Shown here piece by piece: positions 34,086 to 43,242 of a stretch of 64,000 nt of DNA. The notes under the pieces were generated by a model. The model ran no database searches and was not told where the DNA came from. It was given only the letters and a program-made list of their open reading frames with translations. The position numbers and the translations under genes are program-made. Every line of letters begins with the position of its first letter. Position 1 is the first letter of the stretch. This DNA comes from Prevotella sp. (lineage in GTDB: Bacteria > Bacteroidota > Bacteroidia > Bacteroidales > Bacteroidaceae), in contig JAFUFD010000054.1 in the NCBI GenBank assembly GCA_017470055.1, forward strand, positions 1 to 64,000. Direction: 5' to 3'.

Positions 34086-35462
34086 TTACTTGGCATGTGA
34101 GGTACAGAAATCCTTAATGCACTTAATCATCCACTCGTTCATTTCCTTGGTCATTCCAGGGAATACACCAATCCAGAATCCGTTGGTCATCACGAAGTCA
34201 GTATTCTTGAGTTCACCAACAATGCGGTAGCCCTCACCCATCTGGCGCATCTCGTCAAAGCATGGGTGCTTGGTCAGGTTGCCAGCAAAGAGGTTACGGG
34301 TCTGGATCTTGTTCTGCTCCAGATAGCCAGTCAGTTCGTTGCGGGTAAAGCCAGCATCCTCCCTCACGGCAATCAGGAATCCAAACCAAGAAGGATTACT
34401 GTTTGCCTCCGCTACAGGAAGAATCAACCCAGGTACATCCTTCAGACCTTCATAAAGCATATGATAATTAGCACGACGGGCGGCAACAATCTGATCCAGT
34501 TTGTCCAACTGGGCACAACCAACAGCGGCCTGCATATCCGTAATCTTCAGGTTGAAACCGAAGTGGCTGTACACATACTTGTGGTCATAGCCCTGAGGCA
34601 GTTCACCAAACTGCCCTGTGAAGCGCATACGGCAGGTATTATCAACGCCAGAGGCACACCAACAGTCACGTCCCCAGTCACGGAAAGAGAGCGTAATCTT
34701 ATTCAGTTCCGGGTCGTTGGTATAAACAGCACCACCCTCGCCCATCGTCATGTGGTGTGGAGGATAGAAACTGCTAGTTCCAATGTGTCCCCAAGTGCCG
34801 GTTTTCTTGGTTGCGCCATCAATGGTGTATTCAGAACCCAGTGCGTCGCAGTTGTCCTCAATCAACCAGAGGTTATGCTTCTCACAGAATGCAAGCACTG
34901 CCTTCAGGTTGAAAGGATTACCCAATGAGTGAGCCATCATTATAGCCTTGGTCTTGGGACTGTAGGCTGCTTCCAACTGAGTAACATCAATATCAAATCC
35001 AGGAAGTGCCACATCCACAAACACAGGGATAGCACCATACTGAATGATAGGTGTAACGGTTGTGGGGAAACCTGCTGCAACGGTTATGACCTCATCACCC
35101 CTCTTGATTCTACGGTCTCCCAACTTATGAGAGGTCAGCGTATAGAATGCCAACAGGTTAGCACTGGAGCCAGAGTTGGTCACAGCACAATATTTCACAC
35201 CCAGCCAGTCAGCCAGTCGCCGCTCGAACTTATGCGTCCAAGGACCTTGGGTCAGCCAGAAATCCAGCGATGAGTCAACGAGATTCACCATCTCCGCATC
35301 GTTGAAGTAGCGACCACCATAATGGACAAATGTCTTACCCGGCTCAAACTCCTTCTTCTGGGCATGAGCCTCCTTATAATACTCACGAGTCAACTCAAGT
35401 ATTTGAGCCTTTAATTCTTCGCGGCGCGAAGCGTTATTAACGATTACTTCTTTTTTTGCCAT
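34086..35462 (-). CDS. rfbH: CDP-4-dehydro-6-deoxyglucose 3-dehydratase (E1)
   Basis: The 458-residue PLP enzyme of the aminotransferase fold has SFYPPHHMTMGEGGAV, in which His replaces the usual PLP lysine. That substitution marks the RfbH/AscC 3-dehydratases. A cysteine group DWGRDCWCASGVDNTC follows, for the [2Fe-2S] cluster. It removes the 3-hydroxyl to give the 3,6-dideoxy intermediate together with an E3 reductase; no rfbI-like E3 gene is seen in this window. It lies between rfbF and rfbG. Confidence 0.93.
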   Translation of the reverse strand: MAKKEVIVNNASRREELKAQILELTREYYKEAHAQKKEFEPGKTFVHYGGRYFNDAEMVNLVDSSLDFWLTQGPWTHKFERRLADWLGVKYCAVTNSGSSANLLAFYTLTSHKLGDRRIKRGDEVITVAAGFPTTVTPIIQYGAIPVFVDVALPGFDIDVTQLEAAYSPKTKAIMMAHSLGNPFNLKAVLAFCEKHNLWLIEDNCDALGSEYTIDGATKKTGTWGHIGTSSFYPPHHMTMGEGGAVYTNDPELNKITLSFRDWGRDCWCASGVDNTCRMRFTGQFGELPQGYDHKYVYSHFGFNLKITDMQAAVGCAQLDKLDQIVAARRANYHMLYEGLKDVPGLILPVAEANSNPSWFGFLIAVREDAGFTRNELTGYLEQNKIQTRNLFAGNLTKHPCFDEMRQMGEGYRIVGELKNTDFVMTNGFWIGVFPGMTKEMNEWMIKCIKDFCTSHAK

Positions 35463-35477
35463 ATATTTTACTCTTTT

Positions 35478-36290
35478 TTATTTGCTATAATCTGGAATGT
35501 TAGGGATTACTCTATCCCATTTCTTCCATGGGGCTTTATTATTCTCTAACAATTTTTCCAACATGGCCTTTTCACGTATATTGTCCATACACTGCCAGAA
35601 ACCTGTATGAATATAGGACATCAACTGACCTTCTTCAACTAATTGTCGAAGAGGTCCTTGTTCAAATACACAGGTGTCATCCGTGAGATAATCAAATATC
35701 TCTGGCTGTAATACCATATACCCAGCATTGATGGGAGCACCGTCATTAGCATTCTTCTCGCGGAAAGCCTTTACAGCCTGATTGCCGCTGATTTCCAAAA
35801 CGCCTTTATCCTGTGCTAATTTGACTGCTGTCAGTGTTGCTATCTTTCCATGACTTTCATGAAATTCTAGAAGTTTATTAATATCGACATCACAAACACC
35901 ATCACCATATGTCATAAAGAATGGCTCATTACCCACGTATTCCTGAATACGCTTGATACGTCCACCTGTCATGGTGTTGTAACCAGTATCCACTACGGTT
36001 ACCTTCCAAGGCTCCAAATGGCTGTGATGTACGGTCATTTCGTTCTTCCCATCACGGAAGTCAAAACTAACATCACTGTTATGCAGAAAATAGTTGGCGA
36101 ACCACTCCTTGATGTATTCCTGCTTATATCCGGCACAAATAATGAACTCATTGTGCCCGTAATAGGCATACTCTTTCATGATATGCCACAGAATAGGCAT
36201 ACCGCCAATCTCAATCATCGGTTTGGGCTTAAATACAGATTCCTCGCTAATTCGGGAACCAAAACCACCTGCTAACAAAACTACTTTCAT
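35478..36290 (-). CDS. rfbF: Glucose-1-phosphate cytidylyltransferase
   Basis: The protein is 270 residues from the ATG at 36290 (MKVVLLAGGFGSRISEES). The open frame extends 44 codons upstream, but that part encodes an rfbC-like tail plus unrelated residues and is not counted. The signature LAGGFGSR...KPKPMIEIGGMPILWHIM and the T-Y-G-D-G-V-C-D catalytic loop fit RfbF. It makes CDP-glucose from CTP and glucose-1-phosphate, the first step of the CDP-dideoxyhexose pathway. Confidence 0.93.
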   Translation of the reverse strand: MKVVLLAGGFGSRISEESVFKPKPMIEIGGMPILWHIMKEYAYYGHNEFIICAGYKQEYIKEWFANYFLHNSDVSFDFRDGKNEMTVHHSHLEPWKVTVVDTGYNTMTGGRIKRIQEYVGNEPFFMTYGDGVCDVDINKLLEFHESHGKIATLTAVKLAQDKGVLEISGNQAVKAFREKNANDGAPINAGYMVLQPEIFDYLTDDTCVFEQGPLRQLVEEGQLMSYIHTGFWQCMDNIREKAMLEKLLENNKAPWKKWDRVIPNIPDYSK

Positions 36291-36333
36291 ATATATCTTC
36301 GATTTAAATTTTCTAAAGGGGGCAGGTCTGCGG

Positions 36334-36368
36334 TTATTCTTGCGTCCCTTTCGGTAGCAAGCGAACCA
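36334..36368. repeat. Direct repeat copy A flanking the AIPR-Septu block
   Basis: TTATTCTTGCGTCCCTTTCGGTAGCAAGCGAACCA matches 42763-42795 with one substitution and two single-base indels. The two copies bracket the 6.4-kb defence block 36477-42738 in the same orientation. A shorter piece (ATTCTTGCGTCCC) recurs near 43020. Confidence 0.6.
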
Positions 36369-36371
36369 TAA

Positions 36372-36425
36372 TGGTGCATTGTAATCCTCAAAAAGTGAAT
36401 GCTTTGTATCCTTGTCTGACAAAAG
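36372..36425 (-). pseudogene. Remnant of an rfbC 3' end
   Basis: The minus strand reads LLSDKDTKHSLFEDYNAPL, which matches the C-terminus of the intact rfbC product at 45402 (ILSEKDTKHPLLNDFDSPF). The rest of rfbC is absent. It lies between rfbF and the AIPR gene, at the edge of the defence block. Confidence 0.65.
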
Positions 36426-36476
36426 ACGTTCTGTTTTTTCGTCACACTAATTCTAAGATAGAAGCCATCATAACAC

Positions 36477-38180
36477 TCATATCGAGAACAATATATCAAT
36501 ATCATTTCTAAATTGAGTTGTTAACATCTGCCTATTTCTATTATAAACTGGTAGGCTACCATATTTAGAAATAAAATTCTCAAAACGATTAATAATGGCT
36601 TTATCATTACTTGAAGTATGGGATTTTATATACAAAAAGTAAAAGACTTTCAACTCTGTTGGTTTCTTTCCTTTCATCGTCTTATACAGATCTCTAAATG
36701 AAAAATAATTCTTTATATATGAAACTGTTTTTTCAGACAGAATATCATCGACGAGGAATAGACGTTTATACTCACTTTCAAAAATCAGTCTTTTCTTATT
36801 TGTGGAATTTTCTGGATTACCTTTTACTGCATAAAGAATTTGACCAAGTTTTTCCATAGATATGACATACTCATAGTTCTTATTTCTATCTTCGCCTATA
36901 TCTCCATTCTTTCTAATATATTGTATTCCATAATTATCAAGATACGACTCCAATTGAATCTGCTCCGAACTTATCGATTTAAGATCTCTATTTGAAATGG
37001 CATTTTGGCTATTAGTATATTCTGCAATCTTATTCATCAAATCCTTATCTGTAACCTTAAAAATCCTTACAAGAATTTCTGCTTTCTGAAGGTTAGACAA
37101 GCCCGTAAGCTTATTGTCTTGATTATATTTATGAATTGTACGCAGCGTTTGACCACCGTTAAGTACTTGAAGGTTCTCCACAGTAACGTGAGACTTAATG
37201 CCATTAGGGAATGGAGTTACTTTAACATCAGAAGCAATAATGGTTATTCCATTATTAAACATAAAAAATTTAGATGGACTTTCTTCTAACGTTTCTCTAA
37301 TGTTTTTATTATAATCCGATTTCAAGATAAAACCACGAACATTTTCAGAAAGAACATCATAAGCAATATGTGCATTTGCCAATTCTTCTTTATTATATAT
37401 GTCTGTTTGATTTCGAAAATCCTTATCATCACAGGTTATACGAATTAAGTCCGTCAACGACAATCTAAATATGTAAGAAGTATCAGAAGATAATTTACTT
37501 TCCTTATAAGACATCATAGCATCATCATCTATGACAAGTTTTGAACAAATTGGTTCGTAACTAAAAGAGAGAAGTTTGGCTATATCATTCAAACTTATAA
37601 AACTTGTTTTTAGAGACAAAGCCTTCTTAAAGTTTGAAACATTTGCATCCTTAGGGTCAATAGCAATAGTATCATTTGTTACAAAAAACAATTCTATAAA
37701 CCAAGGAGCAGTAGAGTCATAAAACAATTCACAGATTTCCTCTAATCGTTCCTTTGTTTTACCAGAAGTGTGATTAAAATTTTTGGTTTGAATATTTTGT
37801 AAGAACTTTGTGGTTTCAATTAACTCATTTTTACGCTGTACCTGATCTTGCTTGAAACTTGAACGGTATTTGAAACTATATAACTGGATTGACTTTTTTT
37901 CTTCATCAATATAGACTGCATCAATTCCCTCATCACCAGACCTATCATCATAAAAAGTACCGTTGAACTCCGTATCAGTTATCAATTCTACTAAATCAGA
38001 ATAGTCAGCGATTCCTGTATTCATTTCAAGAATGAAGAAATAAAAACCATACCGAGCTTTTTGTGTGTTATCCAATCTTGATACGATAGACGAATCTATC
38101 CCTTCTGCCCTTACAAAATTATTAAAACACTTTTGACACTTTATATTTAATAGTTTAAAATCGTTTATATTTGCTTCCAT
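36477..38180 (-). CDS. AIPR family abortive-infection protein
   Basis: The 567-residue protein has the AIPR core: FMFNNGITIIASDV, then LQVLNGGQTLRTIHKYNQ near residue 340 and IAEYTNSQNAISNRDL. Near the N-terminus, GDEGIDAVYIDE...IQLYSFKYRS (about 82-106) looks like a PD-(D/E)xK-type nuclease core (D, then Q-x4-K). AIPR proteins were first linked to phage abortive infection in Lactococcus. It is downstream of the Septu-like HNH gene with an 85-base gap and ends the block. Very AT-rich codon use contrasts with rfbF next door, suggesting transfer. Confidence 0.8.
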   Translation of the reverse strand: MEANINDFKLLNIKCQKCFNNFVRAEGIDSSIVSRLDNTQKARYGFYFFILEMNTGIADYSDLVELITDTEFNGTFYDDRSGDEGIDAVYIDEEKKSIQLYSFKYRSSFKQDQVQRKNELIETTKFLQNIQTKNFNHTSGKTKERLEEICELFYDSTAPWFIELFFVTNDTIAIDPKDANVSNFKKALSLKTSFISLNDIAKLLSFSYEPICSKLVIDDDAMMSYKESKLSSDTSYIFRLSLTDLIRITCDDKDFRNQTDIYNKEELANAHIAYDVLSENVRGFILKSDYNKNIRETLEESPSKFFMFNNGITIIASDVKVTPFPNGIKSHVTVENLQVLNGGQTLRTIHKYNQDNKLTGLSNLQKAEILVRIFKVTDKDLMNKIAEYTNSQNAISNRDLKSISSEQIQLESYLDNYGIQYIRKNGDIGEDRNKNYEYVISMEKLGQILYAVKGNPENSTNKKRLIFESEYKRLFLVDDILSEKTVSYIKNYFSFRDLYKTMKGKKPTELKVFYFLYIKSHTSSNDKAIINRFENFISKYGSLPVYNRNRQMLTTQFRNDIDILFSI

Positions 38181-38265
38181 AATTTGCGCCTATTAAATCA
38201 TATATAATACCAAGTACCACATATATATTGAAAAAAAACTTTATTACCCCAATTACCTATTCTTA

Positions 38266-39036
38266 CTATTTTAAAATATCTTTGACCATATCATCTAGCC
38301 ATCCAATAGCAACTTTTCTATATGCGGAAAATGGTAGGTCTTCATTCATCGCATTATTTACAAAGTCGTCAACCAAAAAGGACAAACGGATTTCCTTATA
38401 AGCTTTGGTTTCTGCGTTTATAAACTCTGCTCTCACCTTATTTCTAAATTCATCAACAATTTTTCTTCTTGAATCAAGAAGATAATCTCTATCCAGACGA
38501 CAAGTCTTAATAGTATAATCGGCTCTTTTATTATCGTTTCCCTTAATATGCCCTTCTTCATCGAAAAGAAACACATCATTCAAATTATCTCGTTCTGGAT
38601 TTAGCAATACTGGTTTCTCTAACTTATCATATTTTTGAGATGAACATATATTAATATCACCGAGGTCATCTACAACATCGGGGGAAACTGCTCTTTCCCC
38701 TTCTATCTCAAAATTTGTTCCCTTGAACTCATTACATGTAGGGCAAGTGTACATTAAATTATCCCAACTATAAGCTAACCAATAATAAATCTGCTTAGGT
38801 CGATAATGTTCAACATGTCCTTGTTCTACTTTGTTCTCACAATAGGCACATTTATAATGATATAACTTCTTAAGTTTATCTTTGATATCATTAGTCTTAT
38901 AACGAGAATCAAAAACATCTTTATTAATATACTCACCTTTTTTTATAAGCTCTTTACGGCGCTTGTGAGTTAATTGTTCATCAGCAACCAACAAGGACTC
39001 TGGTATATCTGCCAGATCTTTATTAATTCTTATCAT
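38266..39036 (-). CDS. ptuB: HNH nuclease, PtuB/TIGR02646-like
   Basis: The 256-residue protein has a zinc-bound HNH core: CAYC at 63-66, GHVEHYRPK at 73-81 and CPTCNEFKGTNFE at 98-110. This is the TIGR02646 family used by Septu PtuB and by retron-associated nucleases. The ATG overlaps the ATPase gene by 14 bases. With the ATPase it should form a nucleotide-dependent nuclease that is activated in infected cells. No reverse transcriptase is nearby, so Septu-like rather than retron is the better label. Confidence 0.82.
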   Translation of the reverse strand: MIRINKDLADIPESLLVADEQLTHKRRKELIKKGEYINKDVFDSRYKTNDIKDKLKKLYHYKCAYCENKVEQGHVEHYRPKQIYYWLAYSWDNLMYTCPTCNEFKGTNFEIEGERAVSPDVVDDLGDINICSSQKYDKLEKPVLLNPERDNLNDVFLFDEEGHIKGNDNKRADYTIKTCRLDRDYLLDSRRKIVDEFRNKVRAEFINAETKAYKEIRLSFLVDDFVNNAMNEDLPFSAYRKVAIGWLDDMVKDILK

Positions 39037-40771
39037 AATTTTTTTCCTTCAACACCTTATCAATAATAGCGTCAATCTCCTGATCACTCAAGAATTCCTT
39101 ACCTTCTTTTTTTTGTTTATCCAATTCCTCATGCACCTTCTTATTAATCCTATATAACACAAAATCGTCACTAGTATCAGACATTGCATTATTCTCATCC
39201 ATCCGAGAATTCGCCAATCCAAACAACGAAGAAGTTACTAATGAATTGACCATCATGTCATTTAAGTCATTTCTATAATAAGGGGCACTGACTCTAGTTA
39301 TCCCCCTTTCTCTATAAACTCTGAAAATAATGGCGTCGTCTGAAGCACCTTGAATAATTGTTGGACTATGAGTGGTAAAAACAAACTGAATGTTAGGAAA
39401 GATCCCCCGTAGTTTCTTCACTATCTGGCGCTGCCATTTCAAATGCAGATGCTCGTCAATCTCATCTACAAGAACTACCGCAGGTATTTCGAAGATCTTA
39501 TCCACATCAGGATTATTGTCTAATAGTCTATATAACAAGTCACATACAAAAATTATCATACTCCTATAACCCTCAGACAGTTCATCAAGACTTTCACGAT
39601 ATCCCTTTTCTACAAAAAAGACCCGACTACCATCCATCTCTATAGCAACGTCCTTGTTCAGAATGTCGTTGATGACCCTTTTCAAGGCCTCTACACCAAG
39701 TTTTTGATTTTTTTGCTTAGTTTTATCCAAAGCAAGATCCTTAATCCATTGTTCTGGGTTAATCAGTTCCTGATTATTGTCAAACAAGGTCATGAAACCG
39801 TATTCTTCGTAATTGTCTGAACTATATCTACCTCGATGAGTACCGTAGGCATAAATATTCTGAAGTTTATTTTGTATAGATGGCGAATAATCATGTCCAC
39901 TATTATCCACTCCATGTAATTTGCTGTTCTTATCTAATATAGAAAGGACTCGTCCTATATTAGTTTTATCCATCTCATGACTAACTCGATAGCCGTTAAA
40001 TGCCAGATAAATTGCCATTAAAAGTACTGATTTTCCATCACCATTCTCACCTAAAAAATAAACTTCACGTGAGTCATTAAACGAAAGTTGTATTTCAGTA
40101 TTAATGCACAAAAAACGATCCATACATAAACTATCTACATAAAAGCCTTCTTTGGAAGATAAACCTTCTAACCAATTGCGGTACTGATCTTTGGTCAAAC
40201 TAAGAACAGACGGGAAATGACATTCATCACTATAAGCATAGAATTCATCATTTTCAAGGTCTTTTATTCCACAAACTGCAAAACGCTGAAGCAAAACCTG
40301 CTTAAAGAGCGGACCTATATTATAATTCGCTATCAGCGGAGTAAAATCGTAAGGCACCTCAGACTGACGCCTATATGAAGGATCGGTAGCACCAGAGTTA
40401 ACCAAAGCACTCCGAAGGTTTGTTGAGGACTTTTCCTTTGTTATAATAGCAACTCCTTTCATGTTACCTTTAGAAAAAGAGTTCGCAAACCTATCAATTA
40501 CTTGATGATGGGTAAATAAAAGAGCGGCTAAGGCAAACAATTTTTTCTCTTTATCACTGTATTTCTGAATTTCAACCCAATAAGATGGAATAGGATCACT
40601 TAAACTATTTATTCCCAAGAAAGATTTAAGGATTGGCTCATTTATAAATGCTTCGCCTTTCAAATATTTTTGAATAGTCTCTACACTATACACAACGTCC
40701 AACACCTGAACTATTTCATACTTTGTCCATGATGTTTTTAATTTAGAAAGATTCACATTTTTTTTCGCCAT
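39023..40771 (-). CDS. ptuA: Septu-like ATPase (PtuA-type)
   Basis: The protein is 582 residues from ATG 40771, which follows the methylase stop almost directly. It has an ABC/SMC-type ATPase: Walker A GENGDGKS at about 241-248, signature LSEGYRSMIIF, Walker B VVLVDEIDEHLHLKWQ and switch FTTHSP. The first 230 residues are an extra helical domain not seen in short PtuA proteins. It couples nucleotide state to the HNH nuclease encoded next. Confidence 0.78.
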   Translation of the reverse strand: MAKKNVNLSKLKTSWTKYEIVQVLDVVYSVETIQKYLKGEAFINEPILKSFLGINSLSDPIPSYWVEIQKYSDKEKKLFALAALLFTHHQVIDRFANSFSKGNMKGVAIITKEKSSTNLRSALVNSGATDPSYRRQSEVPYDFTPLIANYNIGPLFKQVLLQRFAVCGIKDLENDEFYAYSDECHFPSVLSLTKDQYRNWLEGLSSKEGFYVDSLCMDRFLCINTEIQLSFNDSREVYFLGENGDGKSVLLMAIYLAFNGYRVSHEMDKTNIGRVLSILDKNSKLHGVDNSGHDYSPSIQNKLQNIYAYGTHRGRYSSDNYEEYGFMTLFDNNQELINPEQWIKDLALDKTKQKNQKLGVEALKRVINDILNKDVAIEMDGSRVFFVEKGYRESLDELSEGYRSMIIFVCDLLYRLLDNNPDVDKIFEIPAVVLVDEIDEHLHLKWQRQIVKKLRGIFPNIQFVFTTHSPTIIQGASDDAIIFRVYRERGITRVSAPYYRNDLNDMMVNSLVTSSLFGLANSRMDENNAMSDTSDDFVLYRINKKVHEELDKQKKEGKEFLSDQEIDAIIDKVLKEKNYDKN

Positions 40772-40772
40772 A

Positions 40773-41948
40773 TCACCGTCTCCTAAATGAAAAAAGAAGC
40801 TCATTAACTTCTAATCGGCTTTTATCCGATCGTCCCATTTTACTATGAATATATCTTTTTTCTTTCATTGAGATATCATATAGAGTTCCTAGAGTTTTAT
40901 AACCAATCTCCAATAATTCTTCACGAGATAGAAGCCCATTATCGCTATAACTTAATATCAAATGAGATTTCCTTTCATCAATAGCCTTGAATAATAATTG
41001 AAAGGCATTTGCGACTTCTTTCCGTTTATCAAAAGGAGACTGATGCCTATCGTCACGATATCTACCCTTATATTCCAAATGAGGATGATCATACTTAACG
41101 AGAGTTTCTATCACATGATAAAATCGAGAATAATGTACTGCGCTATATGGGGGATCCGCATAGACGATAGACTCCTCAGGTACTATTCGCAAACAATCAA
41201 GATAGTCTAACGACTTTATCGTCACTTTATGATCTTTATTGGTCAAATTGAGTAGAACTAGTTCTTCAAGTTTCTTTTCGAATAAAGAAAAAACAGATTT
41301 TTTCCTATATAACAAAATATCATTAGCATTCGATTTCGTAATATCCCTATATTGGGCAAAATGTCCAGTACTTTGAGATGTGTACGACATCGCAAAAATT
41401 AAAGATGACATAATTGCATAATAACCCACAGTCCCTTTATATTTCTCTGCTACAGCCCTAATAGAATCAATCCATACACATTGTTCATACGACCAATATG
41501 TACCCGAATAATTTTTCACAAACAAAGAAAAACCTATACCAAAATCTTTGTTTATAAATTCTTGCTGCTCTTTCTCTATCTTAAAAAAATGCTCATAACT
41601 ATCTACATTTTCATAATTAAATTGATAGCTAGGAAATGTTTTATGCCATTCTTCTACAAACTTCTGTATCTGATCTTTGACATTTTCAACAAAACTACGA
41701 CTTAAGGCTTGATGCATATTTGAAGAATATGTATACGCAAAAATGTTTGAATAGTTCTGAATATCATTAGATATGACATTATATTGATCTTGAAACGCTG
41801 CAGAAACAATTGCAGTTCCTGCAAACAAATCACAAAGAGTTGCACTATCTGTATGTAATTCGTCAATTGTATCATTTATCAAATAGAGAATTTCTCTTTT
41901 TGATCCCATATATTTCAAAATATGAGGAATATTAGTTGGAGATATCAT
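40773..41948 (-). CDS. D12-class DNA adenine methyltransferase
   Basis: The 391-residue protein starts with KYMGSKREILYLI and has the SAM site DLFAGTAIVSAAF near residue 40 and the catalytic DPPYSAVHYSRFYH near residue 268, all typical of Dam-like N6-adenine methylases. It probably methylates a short target in host DNA. It directly precedes the Septu-like ATPase, so it may mark self DNA for the ATPase-HNH nuclease. Standard two-gene Septu has no methylase, which makes this arrangement notable. Confidence 0.8.
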   Translation of the reverse strand: MISPTNIPHILKYMGSKREILYLINDTIDELHTDSATLCDLFAGTAIVSAAFQDQYNVISNDIQNYSNIFAYTYSSNMHQALSRSFVENVKDQIQKFVEEWHKTFPSYQFNYENVDSYEHFFKIEKEQQEFINKDFGIGFSLFVKNYSGTYWSYEQCVWIDSIRAVAEKYKGTVGYYAIMSSLIFAMSYTSQSTGHFAQYRDITKSNANDILLYRKKSVFSLFEKKLEELVLLNLTNKDHKVTIKSLDYLDCLRIVPEESIVYADPPYSAVHYSRFYHVIETLVKYDHPHLEYKGRYRDDRHQSPFDKRKEVANAFQLLFKAIDERKSHLILSYSDNGLLSREELLEIGYKTLGTLYDISMKEKRYIHSKMGRSDKSRLEVNELLFSFRRR

Positions 41949-42024
41949 TTTCTATTAAAAATAAACATTGCTATCAATCCTTTTTATTCCTTGTGAAGAT
42001 TTCTTCTATTCCTTCACCATCATC

Positions 42025-42300
42025 TTAGCAAGGCTTTATCATTTCATTGACAAGTCCTTGGTCAACTTGTGCTTTCTGGGCTTGTAGTCCTAAAAGCATT
42101 TGCTGAAGTTGACTGGCATAATTAGCTTCATCTGGGAGTAAATAACCTCTTCGCCGTTTTATCTGCAGCAAATAATTGTACACTGCACTCACCTGTTTCC
42201 ACAACTGTATCAACCTTATTCCCTTATCTATGTTGTTCAATACAGACCAACGGGAATACAACTCGTCAAACTGCTCAAATACATTTTGTGATATCATCAT
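42025..42300 (-). CDS. Small helical hypothetical protein
   Basis: The 91-residue helical protein is not assigned to a family. Its pattern NVFEQFDELYSRW...YLLPDEANYASQLQQML resembles the small protein at 45987-46277 (NVFREIERLHSEW...GGFSNEEEKAYARRLLEM), suggesting distant paralogues. It lies just upstream of the methylase gene and could be a small regulator or antitoxin of that block; this is a guess from position. Confidence 0.5.
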   Translation of the reverse strand: MMISQNVFEQFDELYSRWSVLNNIDKGIRLIQLWKQVSAVYNYLLQIKRRRGYLLPDEANYASQLQQMLLGLQAQKAQVDQGLVNEMIKPC

Positions 42301-42358
42301 TACTTTTCAACAAATAAATGCTTTGGTAGCACCACGGCGGCTGTTCTTTGACACTTTA

Positions 42359-42379
42359 GAAATCAAAATCTTTGATTTC
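42359..42379. other. Perfect 9-bp inverted repeat
   Basis: GAAATCAAA-ATC-TTTGATTTC forms a perfect hairpin in the gap 42301-42588, upstream of the small gene. A second short palindrome, GGTCAA...TTGACC, follows at 42403-42419. No T run marks it as a terminator; it could be an operator. The rest of the gap is T-rich with no coding signal. Confidence 0.4.
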
Positions 42380-42588
42380 AAATCATTTCTATTTTGAAAG
42401 CCGGTCAAAAATATTGACCACCTCAACTTCCTACTTTTTCTTATCTGTCATCGTCCTCACCTGCTGGACGAAAGGGGACAAGCGGCAAATGGGGACAGGA
42501 ACTTTTTGCTCTTCTGTACTCCCTCATAATGCCCTTATCACTCTTTTTCTTCTTTTCTTTTTTGTCTTTATTGTTTTATAATCTGTTC

Positions 42589-42738
42589 CTAATAAAGGCG
42601 TGTGGCAAATTTCACACCATGGAAGTCCATATCGACGGCATCTGCCCCGCTGTTCTCTATCAATAGTTTGAGATCCTGTGCCCGCATCCTAGATTTCAGG
42701 TCAGGAGAAAGGATTTCTGCAACATCTATTATCTTCAT
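42589..42738 (-). pseudogene. Truncated STAS-like (DUF4325-like) gene
   Basis: The 49-codon frame from ATG 42738 reads MKIIDVAEILSPDLKSRMRA and ends DAVDMDFHGVKFATRLY-stop. That matches the start of STAS-like proteins, where the D-F-x-x-V-x-F-A-T-R-S box is followed by about 40 more residues that are missing here. STAS-like genes often sit beside HNH or histidine-kinase-like defence genes. Confidence 0.5.
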
Positions 42739-43242
42739 ATTACTCAATATAATCAATGTAATTTATTCTTGCATCCCTTCGGTAGCAAGCGACCAAAGGC
42801 CGAGCGCCGAGAATTGAATATTCTTAAGACTCGCAAACTCAAATAAGCGACAGAGTCGAACGTCTTCGTATTGTGGATTAAGTTGAATCGTCACTATCCT
42901 GCTATCTCGTTTCCGTACCTTTATTCGATTCGCTCGTTTCTCTTCCCACACTTGATGTGGGTCTTATATACTTAGATCCAAACCTCATCCACCCCATTCT
43001 TCCACACAGGGAAAGGAGGATTCTTGCGTCCCGTTGTATTAAATCTTTAAATTTGTATGAGGCTGTTTTGCACAAAAAGTACTTGAAAGATTATCCTCTA
43101 TATTATTCAATGTATCTCCGATGGATCATCGATAGGTGTGACACTCGGATCAAGAAGGAGAGAAGTCTCTAAAAGTTGGAATGTCATCTCTAAGTTGATA
43201 ACGAGGACCTCGGGGGTAATATAACTCTTTTTCATCATCTAA
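42739..43242. other. Non-coding stretch with hairpin and repeat copy B
   Basis: No gene is supported here. It holds the repeat at 42763-42795, an inverted repeat CCCACA-CTTGA-TGTGGG at 42945-42961, and a partial third repeat (ATTCTTGCGTCCC) at about 43020. The hairpin lies downstream of the phosphoesterase gene but lacks a clear T run on the minus strand. Confidence 0.4.
42763..42795. repeat. Direct repeat copy B flanking the AIPR-Septu block
   Basis: TTATTCTTGCATCCCTTCGGTAGCAAGCGACCA is the partner of 36334-36368. It lies 25 bases upstream of the truncated STAS-like gene. Confidence 0.6.

Noticed and set aside
34266..34928. 220-codon open frame on the plus strand
   Set aside because: Antisense to rfbH, which has all family motifs.
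35478..36422. Longer start for rfbF at 36422
   Set aside because: The extra 44 residues are an rfbC tail relic plus non-coding sequence; the MKVVLLAGG start is the family start.
38266..40771. Retron (Ec78-type ATPase plus HNH)
   Set aside because: The ATPase/HNH pair fits, but no reverse transcriptase or msr/msd-like structure was seen nearby.
42763..42951. 62-codon open frame on the minus strand
   Set aside because: No protein-like features; it runs through the repeat and is probably non-coding.
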